Shown: positions 8,425 through 15,556 of the stretch, piece after piece
How positions within the stretch are numbered: position 1 is the stretch's first letter
Layout of the letters: the number at the start of each line of letters is the position of its first letter
NCBI GenBank assembly: GCA_964446245.1
Contig: CAYUNI010000010.1
Location: 1 to 23,586, forward strand
Direction of reading: 5' to 3'
From: CAYUNI01 sp964446245
Lineage (GTDB): Bacteria; Patescibacteriota; Minisyncoccia; Phycocordibacterales; XYD1-FULL-46-19
DNA: 23,586 bases
Made by a program: the position numbers and the translations under genes
Notes under the pieces: generated by a model
The model's input: the letters and a program-made list of their open reading frames with translations, nothing else
Told to the model about the DNA's origin: nothing
Databases searched by the model: none

Positions 8425-8711
8425 TATTTTTGTTTTAATTTGTCGAGTGCTATTTCTAAAATTTGAATTTGGCGATCGATTTCAGCAATGATTGAATTGA
8501 CTTCGATCAGTCTCTCCCTTAGTTTTTCTAACATCTCTATTACCTTTGTCGATGGCTCATAGTCGGGATCATCGCGTAGATAATTTTCTAAATTAGAAAT
8601 TTTTTCTCCGATGGTATCGGCGCTGGCGAGAAATCCCACTTTTTCCGCGCCTAGATTTTCAATGTTGGCGATTAGGTTCCAGTCTGGTCTTTTATATATT
8701 TCTTGGCTCAT
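8424..8711 (-). CDS. Small coiled-coil protein, unknown
   Basis: 95 residues with no signal peptide or TM segment. The second half (about 55-95) is strongly heptad-like (VIEMLEKLRERLIEVNSIIAE, split here by Glu/Arg-rich positions), suggesting a coiled-coil dimer. No catalytic residues or zinc motif are seen. It begins the helicase operon and overlaps the helicase start by one base (TAATG). A small partner of the helicase is possible, but the context is the only argument. Confidence 0.75.
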   Translation of the reverse strand: MSQEIYKRPDWNLIANIENLGAEKVGFLASADTIGEKISNLENYLRDDPDYEPSTKVIEMLEKLRERLIEVNSIIAEIDRQIQILEIALDKLKQK

Positions 8712-8724
8712 GGCTCTTGATTAG

Positions 8725-8730
8725 ATTATA
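8725..8730 (-). promoter_or_regulatory. -10 box for the coiled-coil/helicase operon
   Basis: A perfect TATAAT on the minus strand, 13 bases before the ATG at 8711, giving a leader of about 6 bases with no Shine-Dalgarno sequence. The overlapping plus-strand repeats TATAATATAAT (8727-8737) could serve the divergent gene at 8764. Confidence 0.4.
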
Positions 8731-8763
8731 ATATAATTACTATTATTATTAGTTATTTTGATT

Positions 8764-9186
8764 ATGGCAGAAAATTTTGGACAAAACAATTTAGAAGCAG
8801 AGATTGCTGAATTGTCCCGGCAATTAGAAATAAAGCGTCAAGAATTAGAAAGCGGTTTGGGTATTGAAGTGGATGATCGAGAAGCGGTCGCCGCCACTAT
8901 CAATGAAAAGTTTCAAGCTGGATCTTTGCCGTCAGCTCCAACCCCAGTCACCTCCTCGTCGGGCTCTCGTTCAGTAGCTGTGAAAACTCATCTTGAAGCT
9001 GTCGATGATGAAACTTCGCTGGAGGTTAATCGTTTGATTAGTGGCCTACCTTCTGTTGGGCTCGATAAGACAATCAAAATAGCTATTGATACATTAGAGC
9101 CCTATGCTTTAGACGTGTTTCATGATTCATTGGTCGATTTATTATTTGAAGAATTAAAAAAGCACGGTTTTTTACCGGCTAAATAA
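8764..9186 (+). CDS. Unknown cytoplasmic protein upstream of the VirD4-like ATPase
   Basis: 140 residues from ATG 8764; a TTG two codons earlier is possible but less likely. The N-terminal part is helical and charged (AEIAELSRQLEIKRQELE, about 12-29), probably a short coiled coil. A Ser/Pro-rich linker (about 55-72) leads to a C-terminal helical region (about 80-140). No signal peptide, TM segment or known catalytic motif is visible. It ends 4 bases before the ATPase gene, a tight two-gene operon, so it may be a cofactor or adaptor of that ATPase. No family was recognised. Confidence 0.75.
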   Translation: MAENFGQNNLEAEIAELSRQLEIKRQELESGLGIEVDDREAVAATINEKFQAGSLPSAPTPVTSSSGSRSVAVKTHLEAVDDETSLEVNRLISGLPSVGLDKTIKIAIDTLEPYALDVFHDSLVDLLFEELKKHGFLPAK

Positions 9187-9190
9187 TTTT

Positions 9191-11551
9191 ATGGCGATTG
9201 ATCCGGTGAGCCTCATTTTTTATATCCTATTTGCCGTCTTGGGCTTGACGATTGTTGTCTTGGTCTGGCGTTTGTTCCGCCGTCGTAAAATGAAGGCTCT
9301 TGATTACAAGGTTTTGTTAATTAAAATAAATAAGCCCGATGCTAATGAGAAGTCAGATTTACTTAAAGAGATAAATTTGTCGGAACAACTGATTAACTCC
9401 CTTGCTTCTTTGGGAAAGCCATTTGTTTTTGAGGTAGCAGTGCCGAGCACTGGCCAGTCGATTCAGTTTTATTTGGCGGTTCCTCGCGAAGCTTTGGACT
9501 TTGCTACTCGTCAAATCCAAGGATTGTTTCTTGATGCTCAGGTGAGCGAAGCACCAGACTACACCGTTTTTTATTCTAAGGGCCATCAAGCGATCGGGAG
9601 CTTGAGATTGGACAATCATTTTCTTTTACCCCTCCGCTCTTATCGCGAATCAGAGACAGATACCTTTGCGCCAGTAGTCAGCACTTTATCAAAATTAAGC
9701 GAAGAATCTGAAGGAGGGGCTTTGCAATTTGTAATTCAACCAGCCGGCTCTTTTGTCCAAAAAGAAGCAGCCAAGGTTTTGGAGGAATTAAAGCGTGGCA
9801 AAAAATTTAAAGACATTACAAATCAGTCTTTGGTCAAAACAAAAGATATTGAAAAAATAATTTTTAATGATCAGAAAAAAGAGGAAGACAAAAAAGAAAT
9901 TGTCGTCGATGAAGAGACCGTTAAAGCTATTCAGCAAAAAATTTCTAAGCCTCTTTACTACACTAATGTTCGAGTCGTCGCTGCTTCGAAAGAGCCCTAT
10001 CGGGCGGATGATTTGTTTTTGGCAATGGCGGGCGCTTTTAATCAGTTTGCCGCGCCGAATCGCAATAGTTTTAAAATTGTTCGGCCAAAGAAAAATCGTC
10101 AACTGGTTTTTGACTTTGTTTTCCGAGAATTTGACCCAGACAGTGTCGTCACCTTAAACAGCGAAGAGCTTGCCAGTATTTTCCATTTACCGACTTTGAG
10201 TTCAGATGTGCCTCATGTTGTTTGGGCGCAGGCGAAAGAAATGCCACCGCCAGAAAATTTACCTACAGAGGGATTGATTTTGGGCGAGTCGGTTTTCCGT
10301 GGCGAAGTAAAACCGGTCCGGTTGACCGACGATGATCGTCGGCGACACTTGTATATGATTGGTCAGACTGGTACTGGTAAATCGAAGTTTATGCTTTCGC
10401 TGGTGAAGCAAGATATGGAAAACGGTCAGGGCCTGTGTGTTGTCGACCCGCATGGAGAATTGATTGATGATATTTTAGCAGTGGTCCCCTCTTCGCGAAT
10501 AGATGATGTGATTGTTTTTAATCCCGGGGATCTCTCTCGCCCGCTCGGTCTCAATATGCTTGAATTTAATCCAGAAAGACCAGAAGAAAAAACTTTTATT
10601 GTAAATGAGATGCAGTCAATCTTTAATCAACTCTTCACTAAGGAGACGATGGGGCCAATGTTTGAGAAGTATATGCGTAATGCCCTTTTGCTTTTGATGG
10701 AAGATTCTAAAAATGAACCAGCCACTTTGATGGAGGTGCCGAGAGTTTTTACTGATGTCGAATTTCGTGAGCGAAAATTGGCGCGTTCGATCAATCCGAC
10801 AGTTGTCGATTTTTGGACAAAAGAAGCTCCCAAGACAAGCGGAGAACAAGGTCTTGCCAACATGGCGCCGTATATTACTTCGAAATTTGATAACTTCATT
10901 TCGAATGATTATATTCGACCAATTATTGGTCAGACAAAATCCGCTTTTAATTTTCGACAAGTGATGGATGAAGGAAAAATTTTGTTAGTAAATTTGTCTA
11001 AGGGTCGGATTGGCGACATCAACTCTGGTTTAATCGGTATGGTGGTCGTTGGCCGGTTGCTCCTCGCGGCTTTGTCTCGAGAAAATTTGAGCGATAAGGA
11101 TCGTCGCGATTTCTATCTTTACATTGATGAATTTCAAAATTATACGACTGATTCGATTGCGACGATTTTGTCTGAGGCGCGTAAGTATCGTTTGAACTTG
11201 GTGATCGCTCATCAATTCATTGCCCAGCTTAAGGAAAATATTCGTGAGGCAGTTTTTGGTAATGCTGGCAATCTTGTTTCTTTTCGGGTGGGGCCACAAG
11301 ACGCTGAATTTTTGATTAAACATTTTGGTCCGCAATTTACCGAAAAAGATTTGATTAGTTTAGAGAATCAGCGAGTGATTTCTCGCCTCCTCGTTTCGGG
11401 TCAGCCAAGCAAACCTTTTGATTTTAAGATGCGTTGGGTTGAACGAGGCTCGGATGAGGTTCGAGAAAAATTAAAAGAACTATCGCGATTGACTTATGGT
11501 CGAGAATTGGGACAGATTGAAAATGAAATAGTTGGAAGATTGCGTGGGTGA
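9191..11551 (+). CDS. Membrane-anchored VirD4/TraD-like ATPase (type IV secretion family)
   Basis: 786 residues. One N-terminal TM helix (about 6-28) is followed by RRRK, which places the bulk in the cytoplasm. Residues about 35-345 form a long N-terminal region with a very charged linker (about 226-240), not recognised in detail. The ATPase core has Walker A GQTGTGKS (391-398), the VVDPHGELIDDIL motif (417-429) typical of VirD4/TraD/TraG coupling proteins and DUF87/HerA-like ATPases, and Walker B LYIDEFQ (643-649) followed by ARKYRLNLVIAHQFIAQL (663-680). These enzymes are hexameric motors that feed DNA or protein to a secretion channel. Nothing else of a type IV system (VirB4, VirB6, relaxase) is visible here, so a pilus or competence role is equally possible. 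It is closed by a strong terminator at 11566-11599. Confidence 0.88.
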   Translation: MAIDPVSLIFYILFAVLGLTIVVLVWRLFRRRKMKALDYKVLLIKINKPDANEKSDLLKEINLSEQLINSLASLGKPFVFEVAVPSTGQSIQFYLAVPREALDFATRQIQGLFLDAQVSEAPDYTVFYSKGHQAIGSLRLDNHFLLPLRSYRESETDTFAPVVSTLSKLSEESEGGALQFVIQPAGSFVQKEAAKVLEELKRGKKFKDITNQSLVKTKDIEKIIFNDQKKEEDKKEIVVDEETVKAIQQKISKPLYYTNVRVVAASKEPYRADDLFLAMAGAFNQFAAPNRNSFKIVRPKKNRQLVFDFVFREFDPDSVVTLNSEELASIFHLPTLSSDVPHVVWAQAKEMPPPENLPTEGLILGESVFRGEVKPVRLTDDDRRRHLYMIGQTGTGKSKFMLSLVKQDMENGQGLCVVDPHGELIDDILAVVPSSRIDDVIVFNPGDLSRPLGLNMLEFNPERPEEKTFIVNEMQSIFNQLFTKETMGPMFEKYMRNALLLLMEDSKNEPATLMEVPRVFTDVEFRERKLARSINPTVVDFWTKEAPKTSGEQGLANMAPYITSKFDNFISNDYIRPIIGQTKSAFNFRQVMDEGKILLVNLSKGRIGDINSGLIGMVVVGRLLLAALSRENLSDKDRRDFYLYIDEFQNYTTDSIATILSEARKYRLNLVIAHQFIAQLKENIREAVFGNAGNLVSFRVGPQDAEFLIKHFGPQFTEKDLISLENQRVISRLLVSGQPSKPFDFKMRWVERGSDEVREKLKELSRLTYGRELGQIENEIVGRLRG

Positions 11552-11565
11552 GAGGTTTTAAAATA

Positions 11566-11599
11566 ATACCCCCGAGGACGCAAGCGTCCTCGGGGGTAT
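11566..11599. terminator. Strong bidirectional intrinsic terminator
   Basis: A perfect 15-bp stem (11566-11580 with 11585-11599) with a CAAG loop. On the plus strand GTTTTT follows; on the minus strand TATTTTAAAA follows. It can end both the ATPase operon and the convergent gene at 11604-12107. Confidence 0.92.
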
Positions 11600-11603
11600 G
11601 TTT

Positions 11604-12107
11604 TTACTTTCCTATCCGCTTGCGGATAGATTCGGCTACTCTCTTCCTCGAATTTCTTGTTTCGAGCCTGAATAGACCAAGCTCGACGACGGGGAGCTTT
11701 TCCTGGATAAGTCTTGCCACTTGAGGGTGGCGACGTCTTATCTCTCTTATGGCAATGCCCCTTTCCCCTACCTCTAGAGCGGTAAGGACTCGAGCTGCTT
11801 CACTGGCCAGATCGGGGCAATGTTTGACCAGCGACCCTAAGAGGATCGAGGCTGTTTTGAGATCGAGAATGACCTCAAACATTTTCTCGCTGATATGGCC
11901 GATCTTTGGCTTGTATAGACCGGCTTCGGCCGCAATCTCTACTGCTTCTTCGAGACTGCCACTATTATTTATCTGGGCAATCTCGTGGGTAAAGGCCTCG
12001 CGTTCTTTTTGTTGGAGGATTGTCTGTCGTTCGTCCCACCTGCTCCATACAAAAAGACTGGCCACTACTATGGCCGATAAACCGAAAAGTCCAATTACAA
12101 TAATCAT
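11604..12107 (-). CDS. Small membrane protein, unknown, with structured leader
   Basis: 167 residues from ATG 12107. It begins MIIVIGLFGLSAIVVASLFVW, a single N-terminal TM helix, followed by a soluble, mostly helical region rich in Glu and Arg (EEAVEIAAEAGLYKPKIG, then LASEAARVLTALEVGERG) and a basic tail (RKRVAESIRKRIGK). The helix pairs resemble an armadillo- or TPR-like solenoid, but no repeat family was confirmed. A longer reading from TTG 12161 is possible. It is disfavoured because that TTG lies inside a stable hairpin, whereas ATG 12107 has GGGAG 7 bases upstream. The GC-richer coding sequence, leader and consensus promoter make it look different from its neighbours. Confidence 0.7.
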   Translation of the reverse strand: MIIVIGLFGLSAIVVASLFVWSRWDERQTILQQKEREAFTHEIAQINNSGSLEEAVEIAAEAGLYKPKIGHISEKMFEVILDLKTASILLGSLVKHCPDLASEAARVLTALEVGERGIAIREIRRRHPQVARLIQEKLPVVELGLFRLETRNSRKRVAESIRKRIGK

Positions 12108-12144
12108 TTTCAGTCTCCCGCTCCCAGTGAGCTTTTGTTGGTTT

Positions 12145-12182
12145 AAACTTGGACTGGCCAAGTTTGCCGAGACAGACTCGGC
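12145..12182 (-). promoter_or_regulatory. Two abutting hairpins in the leader of the 167-aa gene
   Basis: On the minus strand an upstream hairpin GCCGAG-TCTGT-CTCGGC (12182-12166) is followed with no gap by AAACTTGG-CCAGT-CCAAGTTT (12165-12145). The two stems could stack coaxially. They lie between the promoter and the Shine-Dalgarno sequence at 12119-12115. Confidence 0.6.
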
Positions 12183-12221
12183 TCACCCTGTTTTCAAAAG
12201 GGATTTACCCCTACTTTTTTA

Positions 12222-12250
12222 ATTAAACACTATTTTATGTCTAATGTCAA
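12222..12250 (-). promoter_or_regulatory. Consensus promoter of the 167-aa gene
   Basis: On the minus strand TTGACA (12250-12245), 17-base spacer, TTTAAT (12227-12222). The predicted start is near 12215, giving a leader of about 108 bases. Confidence 0.75.
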
Positions 12251-12259
12251 TGGCTAATT

Positions 12260-12288
12260 TTGACAGAAATTATTATCCCCAGTTTAAT
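12260..12288 (+). promoter_or_regulatory. Consensus promoter for the M23 peptidase gene
   Basis: TTGACA (12260-12265), 17-base spacer, TTTAAT (12283-12288), the same boxes and spacing as the divergent promoter; the two -35 boxes are 9 bases apart. The predicted leader is about 100 bases. A TATAAT at 12322-12327 could be a second start. Confidence 0.7.
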
Positions 12289-12394
12289 TTGGCAAGTCCC
12301 TTCCCCCTTCTTTTTCTAGGGTATAATTATGATTAAGTAAAGGAAGGCTGATATTGTCGGAAATCGCCTGCTTAATAGTTAAAAAAAGCTTATT

Positions 12395-13492
12395 TTGTTT
12401 AATTGTTCACAAGACTTTTTTGATCATACTGATCAGAAGGATAATAAGTCGTTATTTTTTGGATCCAAGAGTAAAATTGGGGTTTGTTTTTTGTTGGTAT
12501 TGTTGGGGGTTGTCATCGCTCAGCCAGCAGAAGCTGGTTTCTTGTCTAAAGTGGTGGATTTATTTTCTAGCTCCGAAGATAAAGATAAAGCTATCCCTAA
12601 TTCACAAAATATGGCCTTGCTTCAGGCGGCTGTTAGCCTTGAGCCTAACCCCAACAAGGGAGGGTCTGATCCTGTTGTCGTGGGTGGGACGGCATTGATG
12701 GCCGAGACTGGTCCGATGGGAACTCAGGCGGATGTTGAGATGGCCTCCTCGACCACCAATCAATTGTCAGTTTATGTGATTCATGAAGGAGATACTTTGC
12801 CGGTGATTGCTAAAATGTACGGCGTTTCGCCAGAGACGATTGCTTGGGCAAACGATTTGAAGTCGAGCCAAAAATTGATTCCCGGTGAGCGATTGTTGAT
12901 TTTGCCTGTCGATGGAGTTATTCATACTGTCAAAAAGGGAGATACGGTTAAAAGTATTGCTAAAAAATACAAAGTCGAACCAGAAGATATTTTGTCTTAC
13001 AACGACTTACCGGCTGAAGGTGACCTGGCGGTTGGTGATACTTTGATTGTCCCAGAGGGAGAGATTACCCCTACTCCATCTTCTACGACAAAGAAAAAGA
13101 CGACAACTAAAAAAGCTCCTAGCGCTTACCGTGGACCTGATTTGGGAGGGTATTTCTTGAGACCCGTCGGAACAGCTGGCCGTAAGTCTCAAGGATTGCA
13201 TGGGCATAATGGTATAGATATTGCGGCTCCAGCCGGGACACCTATCTATGCGGCGGCGAGCGGAAGAGTGATCTTAGCACGGTCGGGAGGTTGGAATGGT
13301 GGTTATGGTAATTATGTGATTATTCAACACAGCAATGGCACGAAGACCTTATATGCTCATATGACTTCAGTCTATGCTCAGACCGGCCAGACAGTATCTC
13401 GAGGTCAAGCAATTGGATCAGTGGGTAATACTGGACGCTCAACTGGCAATCACCTTCACTTTGAAGTATATGGAGCAGTGAATCCTTTCTAG
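12395..13492 (+). CDS. LysM-LysM-M23 peptidoglycan endopeptidase
   Basis: 365 residues. A signal anchor or signal peptide (about 27-47, ending QPAEA) is followed by a Ser/Asp-rich linker, then LysM 1 (about 127-171, VIHEGDTLPVIAKMYGV) and LysM 2 (about 175-220, HTVKKGDTVKSIAKKYKV), which bind cell-wall glycan. A Lys/Thr/Pro linker leads to an M23 (lysostaphin-type) metallopeptidase (about 250-365). Zinc ligands are visible as HNGID (His271, Asp275) and HLH (353-355, His355), with AHM at His322, so the enzyme should be active. It cuts peptide cross-links in the wall, on self or on a partner cell. No ATG precedes the signal segment; TTG at 12395 is the only usual start in frame. A TTG at 12354 with a good AAGGAAGG is in another frame and reaches an A7 tract, so the true N-terminus is uncertain. 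Confidence 0.92.
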   Translation: MFNCSQDFFDHTDQKDNKSLFFGSKSKIGVCFLLVLLGVVIAQPAEAGFLSKVVDLFSSSEDKDKAIPNSQNMALLQAAVSLEPNPNKGGSDPVVVGGTALMAETGPMGTQADVEMASSTTNQLSVYVIHEGDTLPVIAKMYGVSPETIAWANDLKSSQKLIPGERLLILPVDGVIHTVKKGDTVKSIAKKYKVEPEDILSYNDLPAEGDLAVGDTLIVPEGEITPTPSSTTKKKTTTKKAPSAYRGPDLGGYFLRPVGTAGRKSQGLHGHNGIDIAAPAGTPIYAAASGRVILARSGGWNGGYGNYVIIQHSNGTKTLYAHMTSVYAQTGQTVSRGQAIGSVGNTGRSTGNHLHFEVYGAVNPF

Positions 13493-13519
13493 GCTAATAC
13501 GGACTCTGCCGGCATTAGC
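13493..13519. terminator. Terminator between the M23 and comM genes
   Basis: GCTAAT (13493-13498) pairs with ATTAGC (13514-13519), with an inner CGG/CCG pair. The hairpin begins immediately after the M23 stop and includes the comM stop codon. The T-rich stretch after it (TAAATATTTGTTTT) is broken, so efficiency is uncertain. Confidence 0.5.
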
Positions 13520-15092
13520 TAAATATTTGTTTTGGTCGATATTGCAAGGCTTCTAAAATATGCTTTTCCTCTATCTGATCGGCACTGTCTAGATCGGCGA
13601 TAGTACGCGCGAGTTTTATCACTCGATGAAAAGCGCGCGCTGATAATCGTAAGCGATCAGCCGAATCGGTAAGTAATTTTTCTACCTTTGGGGAGAGGGG
13701 CGCAAATTGTTTCAAATCTTTGGCACTGAGATCGCTGTTGGTTTTTATTTTTTTCGAGTGTTGAGCATAACGATTATTTTGAAGTCTTCTAGCGCTCAGA
13801 ACTTTTTCACGAATTTTTTCTGACCCGTCTCCGCTTTTAGCGCCCGTCGCTAATTCTTTAGTGGAGATAGCGGGAACTTCTAGCCAAAGATCAATTCGGT
13901 CGACAATCGGACCGGACATTTTCCGTTCATATTTTTGAAGGACTCCGGGCGGACAAATACATTCACGCTGTCGACTGCCTCGGAAACCACAAGGGCAAGG
14001 GTTCATTGTGGCGATTAGAATAAAATTAGCGGGAAAAGTAATACTTCCTTTTGATCGAGAAATTGTGATTACCCTATCTTCTAGTGGTTGGCGTAATGAT
14101 TCGATTACTCGTTTGTCGAACTCGGGAAACTCATCGAGGAACAAGACTCCGCGGTGAGCTAGGGTAATTTCTCCCGGTTTAGGAAATGCCCCTCCGCCAA
14201 CAAGAGAAACATAGCTTGCGGTGTGATGTGGTAAGCGCAAGGGTGGACGAGTAATTAAATTTTCTCCAACTAGTCCAGCAGCCGAATGAATACTGGTGGT
14301 TTCGATGATATCGTCTCGAGAAAGTGGTGGTAGGATGCTGGCAAAAGCTCGGGCAAGCATTGTTTTCCCCGTGCCCGGCGGACCATACATTGCTAAATTG
14401 TGACCGCCGGCGGCGGCGATCATTAATCCCCGCTTAGCGGTTTCTTGCCCATAAATATCTTGGAAATCAAAATCTGTCGAGGGGTGATAAATTTCTATTG
14501 GGTCAAAGGGGCTTTGGGTCGAGAGAGGAGAAAATTTAATTTTATTACCTGTTTTTTCTTTGGCTTTTTGAGCCCAGCTCGGATAAAGATGGACAACCAG
14601 ATCTCGAAGATGGTGACAAGGGTAGATGGATAAGCCGTGAACTAAACTTGCCTCTTTGGCATTTTCTGCTGGGAGGTAAATTTCGCTAAAGCCAGATTCT
14701 TGGGCCTTTTTGGCGATAGGGAGAGCTCCTTTGATTGGGCGAATCTGTCCGTCAAGAGAAAGCTCGCCTAAAAATAGTTTTCCCAGCGGATTGAATATAA
14801 TTTCTTTTTGAGCGATAAGGGTTGCCAGAGCAATTGGTAAATCAAAAACCGAACCCTCCTTTTTTAAATCAGCGGGAGCAAGCGAAATAATTACTTTTCG
14901 ATTCCCTTTTTGGGGATTTTCAAAACCGCTATTTTTTAGCGCGGCGCTGATTCGGTCCTTGGCTTCACTTACTGCTTTGTCCCCTAAACCAACAATCGAA
15001 AAAGAGTGAAGGCCTTTAGAAATATCCACCTCCACCTCTATTAGATGAGCGTCTAACCCAACAAGCTGAGCTGAATAGACTTTCGCCGACAT
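13515..15092 (-). CDS. comM: ComM/YifB family AAA+ ATPase (Mg-chelatase-like)
   Basis: 525 residues, a hexameric AAA+ protein; in characterised bacteria ComM is a branch-migration helicase that helps incoming single-stranded DNA recombine during natural transformation. An N-terminal Lon-protease-like fold (ChlI domain, about 20-170, FSIVGLGDKAVSEAKDRI) precedes the AAA+ module: Walker A GPPGTGKT (237-244), Walker B VLFLDE (316-321) and sensor region ILIATMNPCPCGF. The Cys cluster CPCG...CIC (365-380), typical of this family, is present, as is an Arg finger region VDRIDLWLEV. Its ATG is 16 bases after the dksA-like stop, so it is transcribed with that gene. Full-length and apparently intact. 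Its natural role in a genome-reduced bacterium is probably DNA uptake and recombination, by inference. Confidence 0.93.
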   Translation of the reverse strand: MSAKVYSAQLVGLDAHLIEVEVDISKGLHSFSIVGLGDKAVSEAKDRISAALKNSGFENPQKGNRKVIISLAPADLKKEGSVFDLPIALATLIAQKEIIFNPLGKLFLGELSLDGQIRPIKGALPIAKKAQESGFSEIYLPAENAKEASLVHGLSIYPCHHLRDLVVHLYPSWAQKAKEKTGNKIKFSPLSTQSPFDPIEIYHPSTDFDFQDIYGQETAKRGLMIAAAGGHNLAMYGPPGTGKTMLARAFASILPPLSRDDIIETTSIHSAAGLVGENLITRPPLRLPHHTASYVSLVGGGAFPKPGEITLAHRGVLFLDEFPEFDKRVIESLRQPLEDRVITISRSKGSITFPANFILIATMNPCPCGFRGSRQRECICPPGVLQKYERKMSGPIVDRIDLWLEVPAISTKELATGAKSGDGSEKIREKVLSARRLQNNRYAQHSKKIKTNSDLSAKDLKQFAPLSPKVEKLLTDSADRLRLSARAFHRVIKLARTIADLDSADQIEEKHILEALQYRPKQIFS

Positions 15093-15108
15093 ATCGGCAA
15101 AGAAAAAA

Positions 15109-15480
15109 TTAATTTAATAATTCTGATTCTTGTTCGAGATGTGATTTGCAAGTGCGAGCAGAAGGGTTGGCATCCAAACGGGCTTCTTCGATTGCTTCGT
15201 TGCAGATTTCACATCGACCATAAATTCCTTGTTCGATTTTGTCTAGAGCGCGATTGATATCAGATAAATCTTTTTCGAGTGAAACTTCGGCGGCCTTTCG
15301 TTCATCCATTTCTTCTAGGCGGTCGGCGATTTCGTCTCGGAAGGCCGCTTGCTCTAAGTCTGGTGAAACAACATCCCAGTCGTTAGGATTGTCAGTTCGG
15401 CGTTTGCCGATTGCGGAGAGCTCATTTTCGAGTCGAACTTTCTCCTCTTCTAAACGATTTTTATAAGTAGCTATTTCCAT
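15109..15480 (-). CDS. DksA/TraR-type zinc-finger protein
   Basis: 123 residues. An N-terminal helical hairpin (about 1-80, charged) is followed by the C4-type finger YGRCEICNEAI...ARTCKSH at 87-114. The ligands read Cys90, Cys93, Cys111 and His114, so the usual fourth Cys is replaced by His. Proteins of this fold reach into the RNA polymerase secondary channel and adjust initiation, often with ppGpp. The acidic tip residues needed for that in DksA cannot be placed with certainty. A -10 box stands 6 bases before the ATG. It is followed by comM 16 bases later. It could instead be a general zinc-finger regulator of the family; the DksA symbol is therefore not assigned. Confidence 0.88.
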   Translation of the reverse strand: MEIATYKNRLEEEKVRLENELSAIGKRRTDNPNDWDVVSPDLEQAAFRDEIADRLEEMDERKAAEVSLEKDLSDINRALDKIEQGIYGRCEICNEAIEEARLDANPSARTCKSHLEQESELLN

Positions 15481-15486
15481 AAATAA

Positions 15487-15515
15487 ATTGTAGCACCGGT
15501 ATTATTTTGACGCAA
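15487..15515 (-). promoter_or_regulatory. Leaderless promoter of the dksA-like gene
   Basis: On the minus strand TTGCGT (15515-15510), 17-base spacer ending in TGC, TACAAT (15492-15487), then TTATTT and ATG. The start codon should be at the first base of the mRNA. Confidence 0.6.
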
Positions 15516-15556
15516 ATTTCCCATTACCCTTGTTCTATGTTGGCAATGGAATGAAA

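Noticed and set aside
11749..12222. 157-codon plus-strand frame
   Set aside because: Antisense to the 167-aa gene, which has a consensus promoter, SD, TM helix and terminator in the proper orientation.
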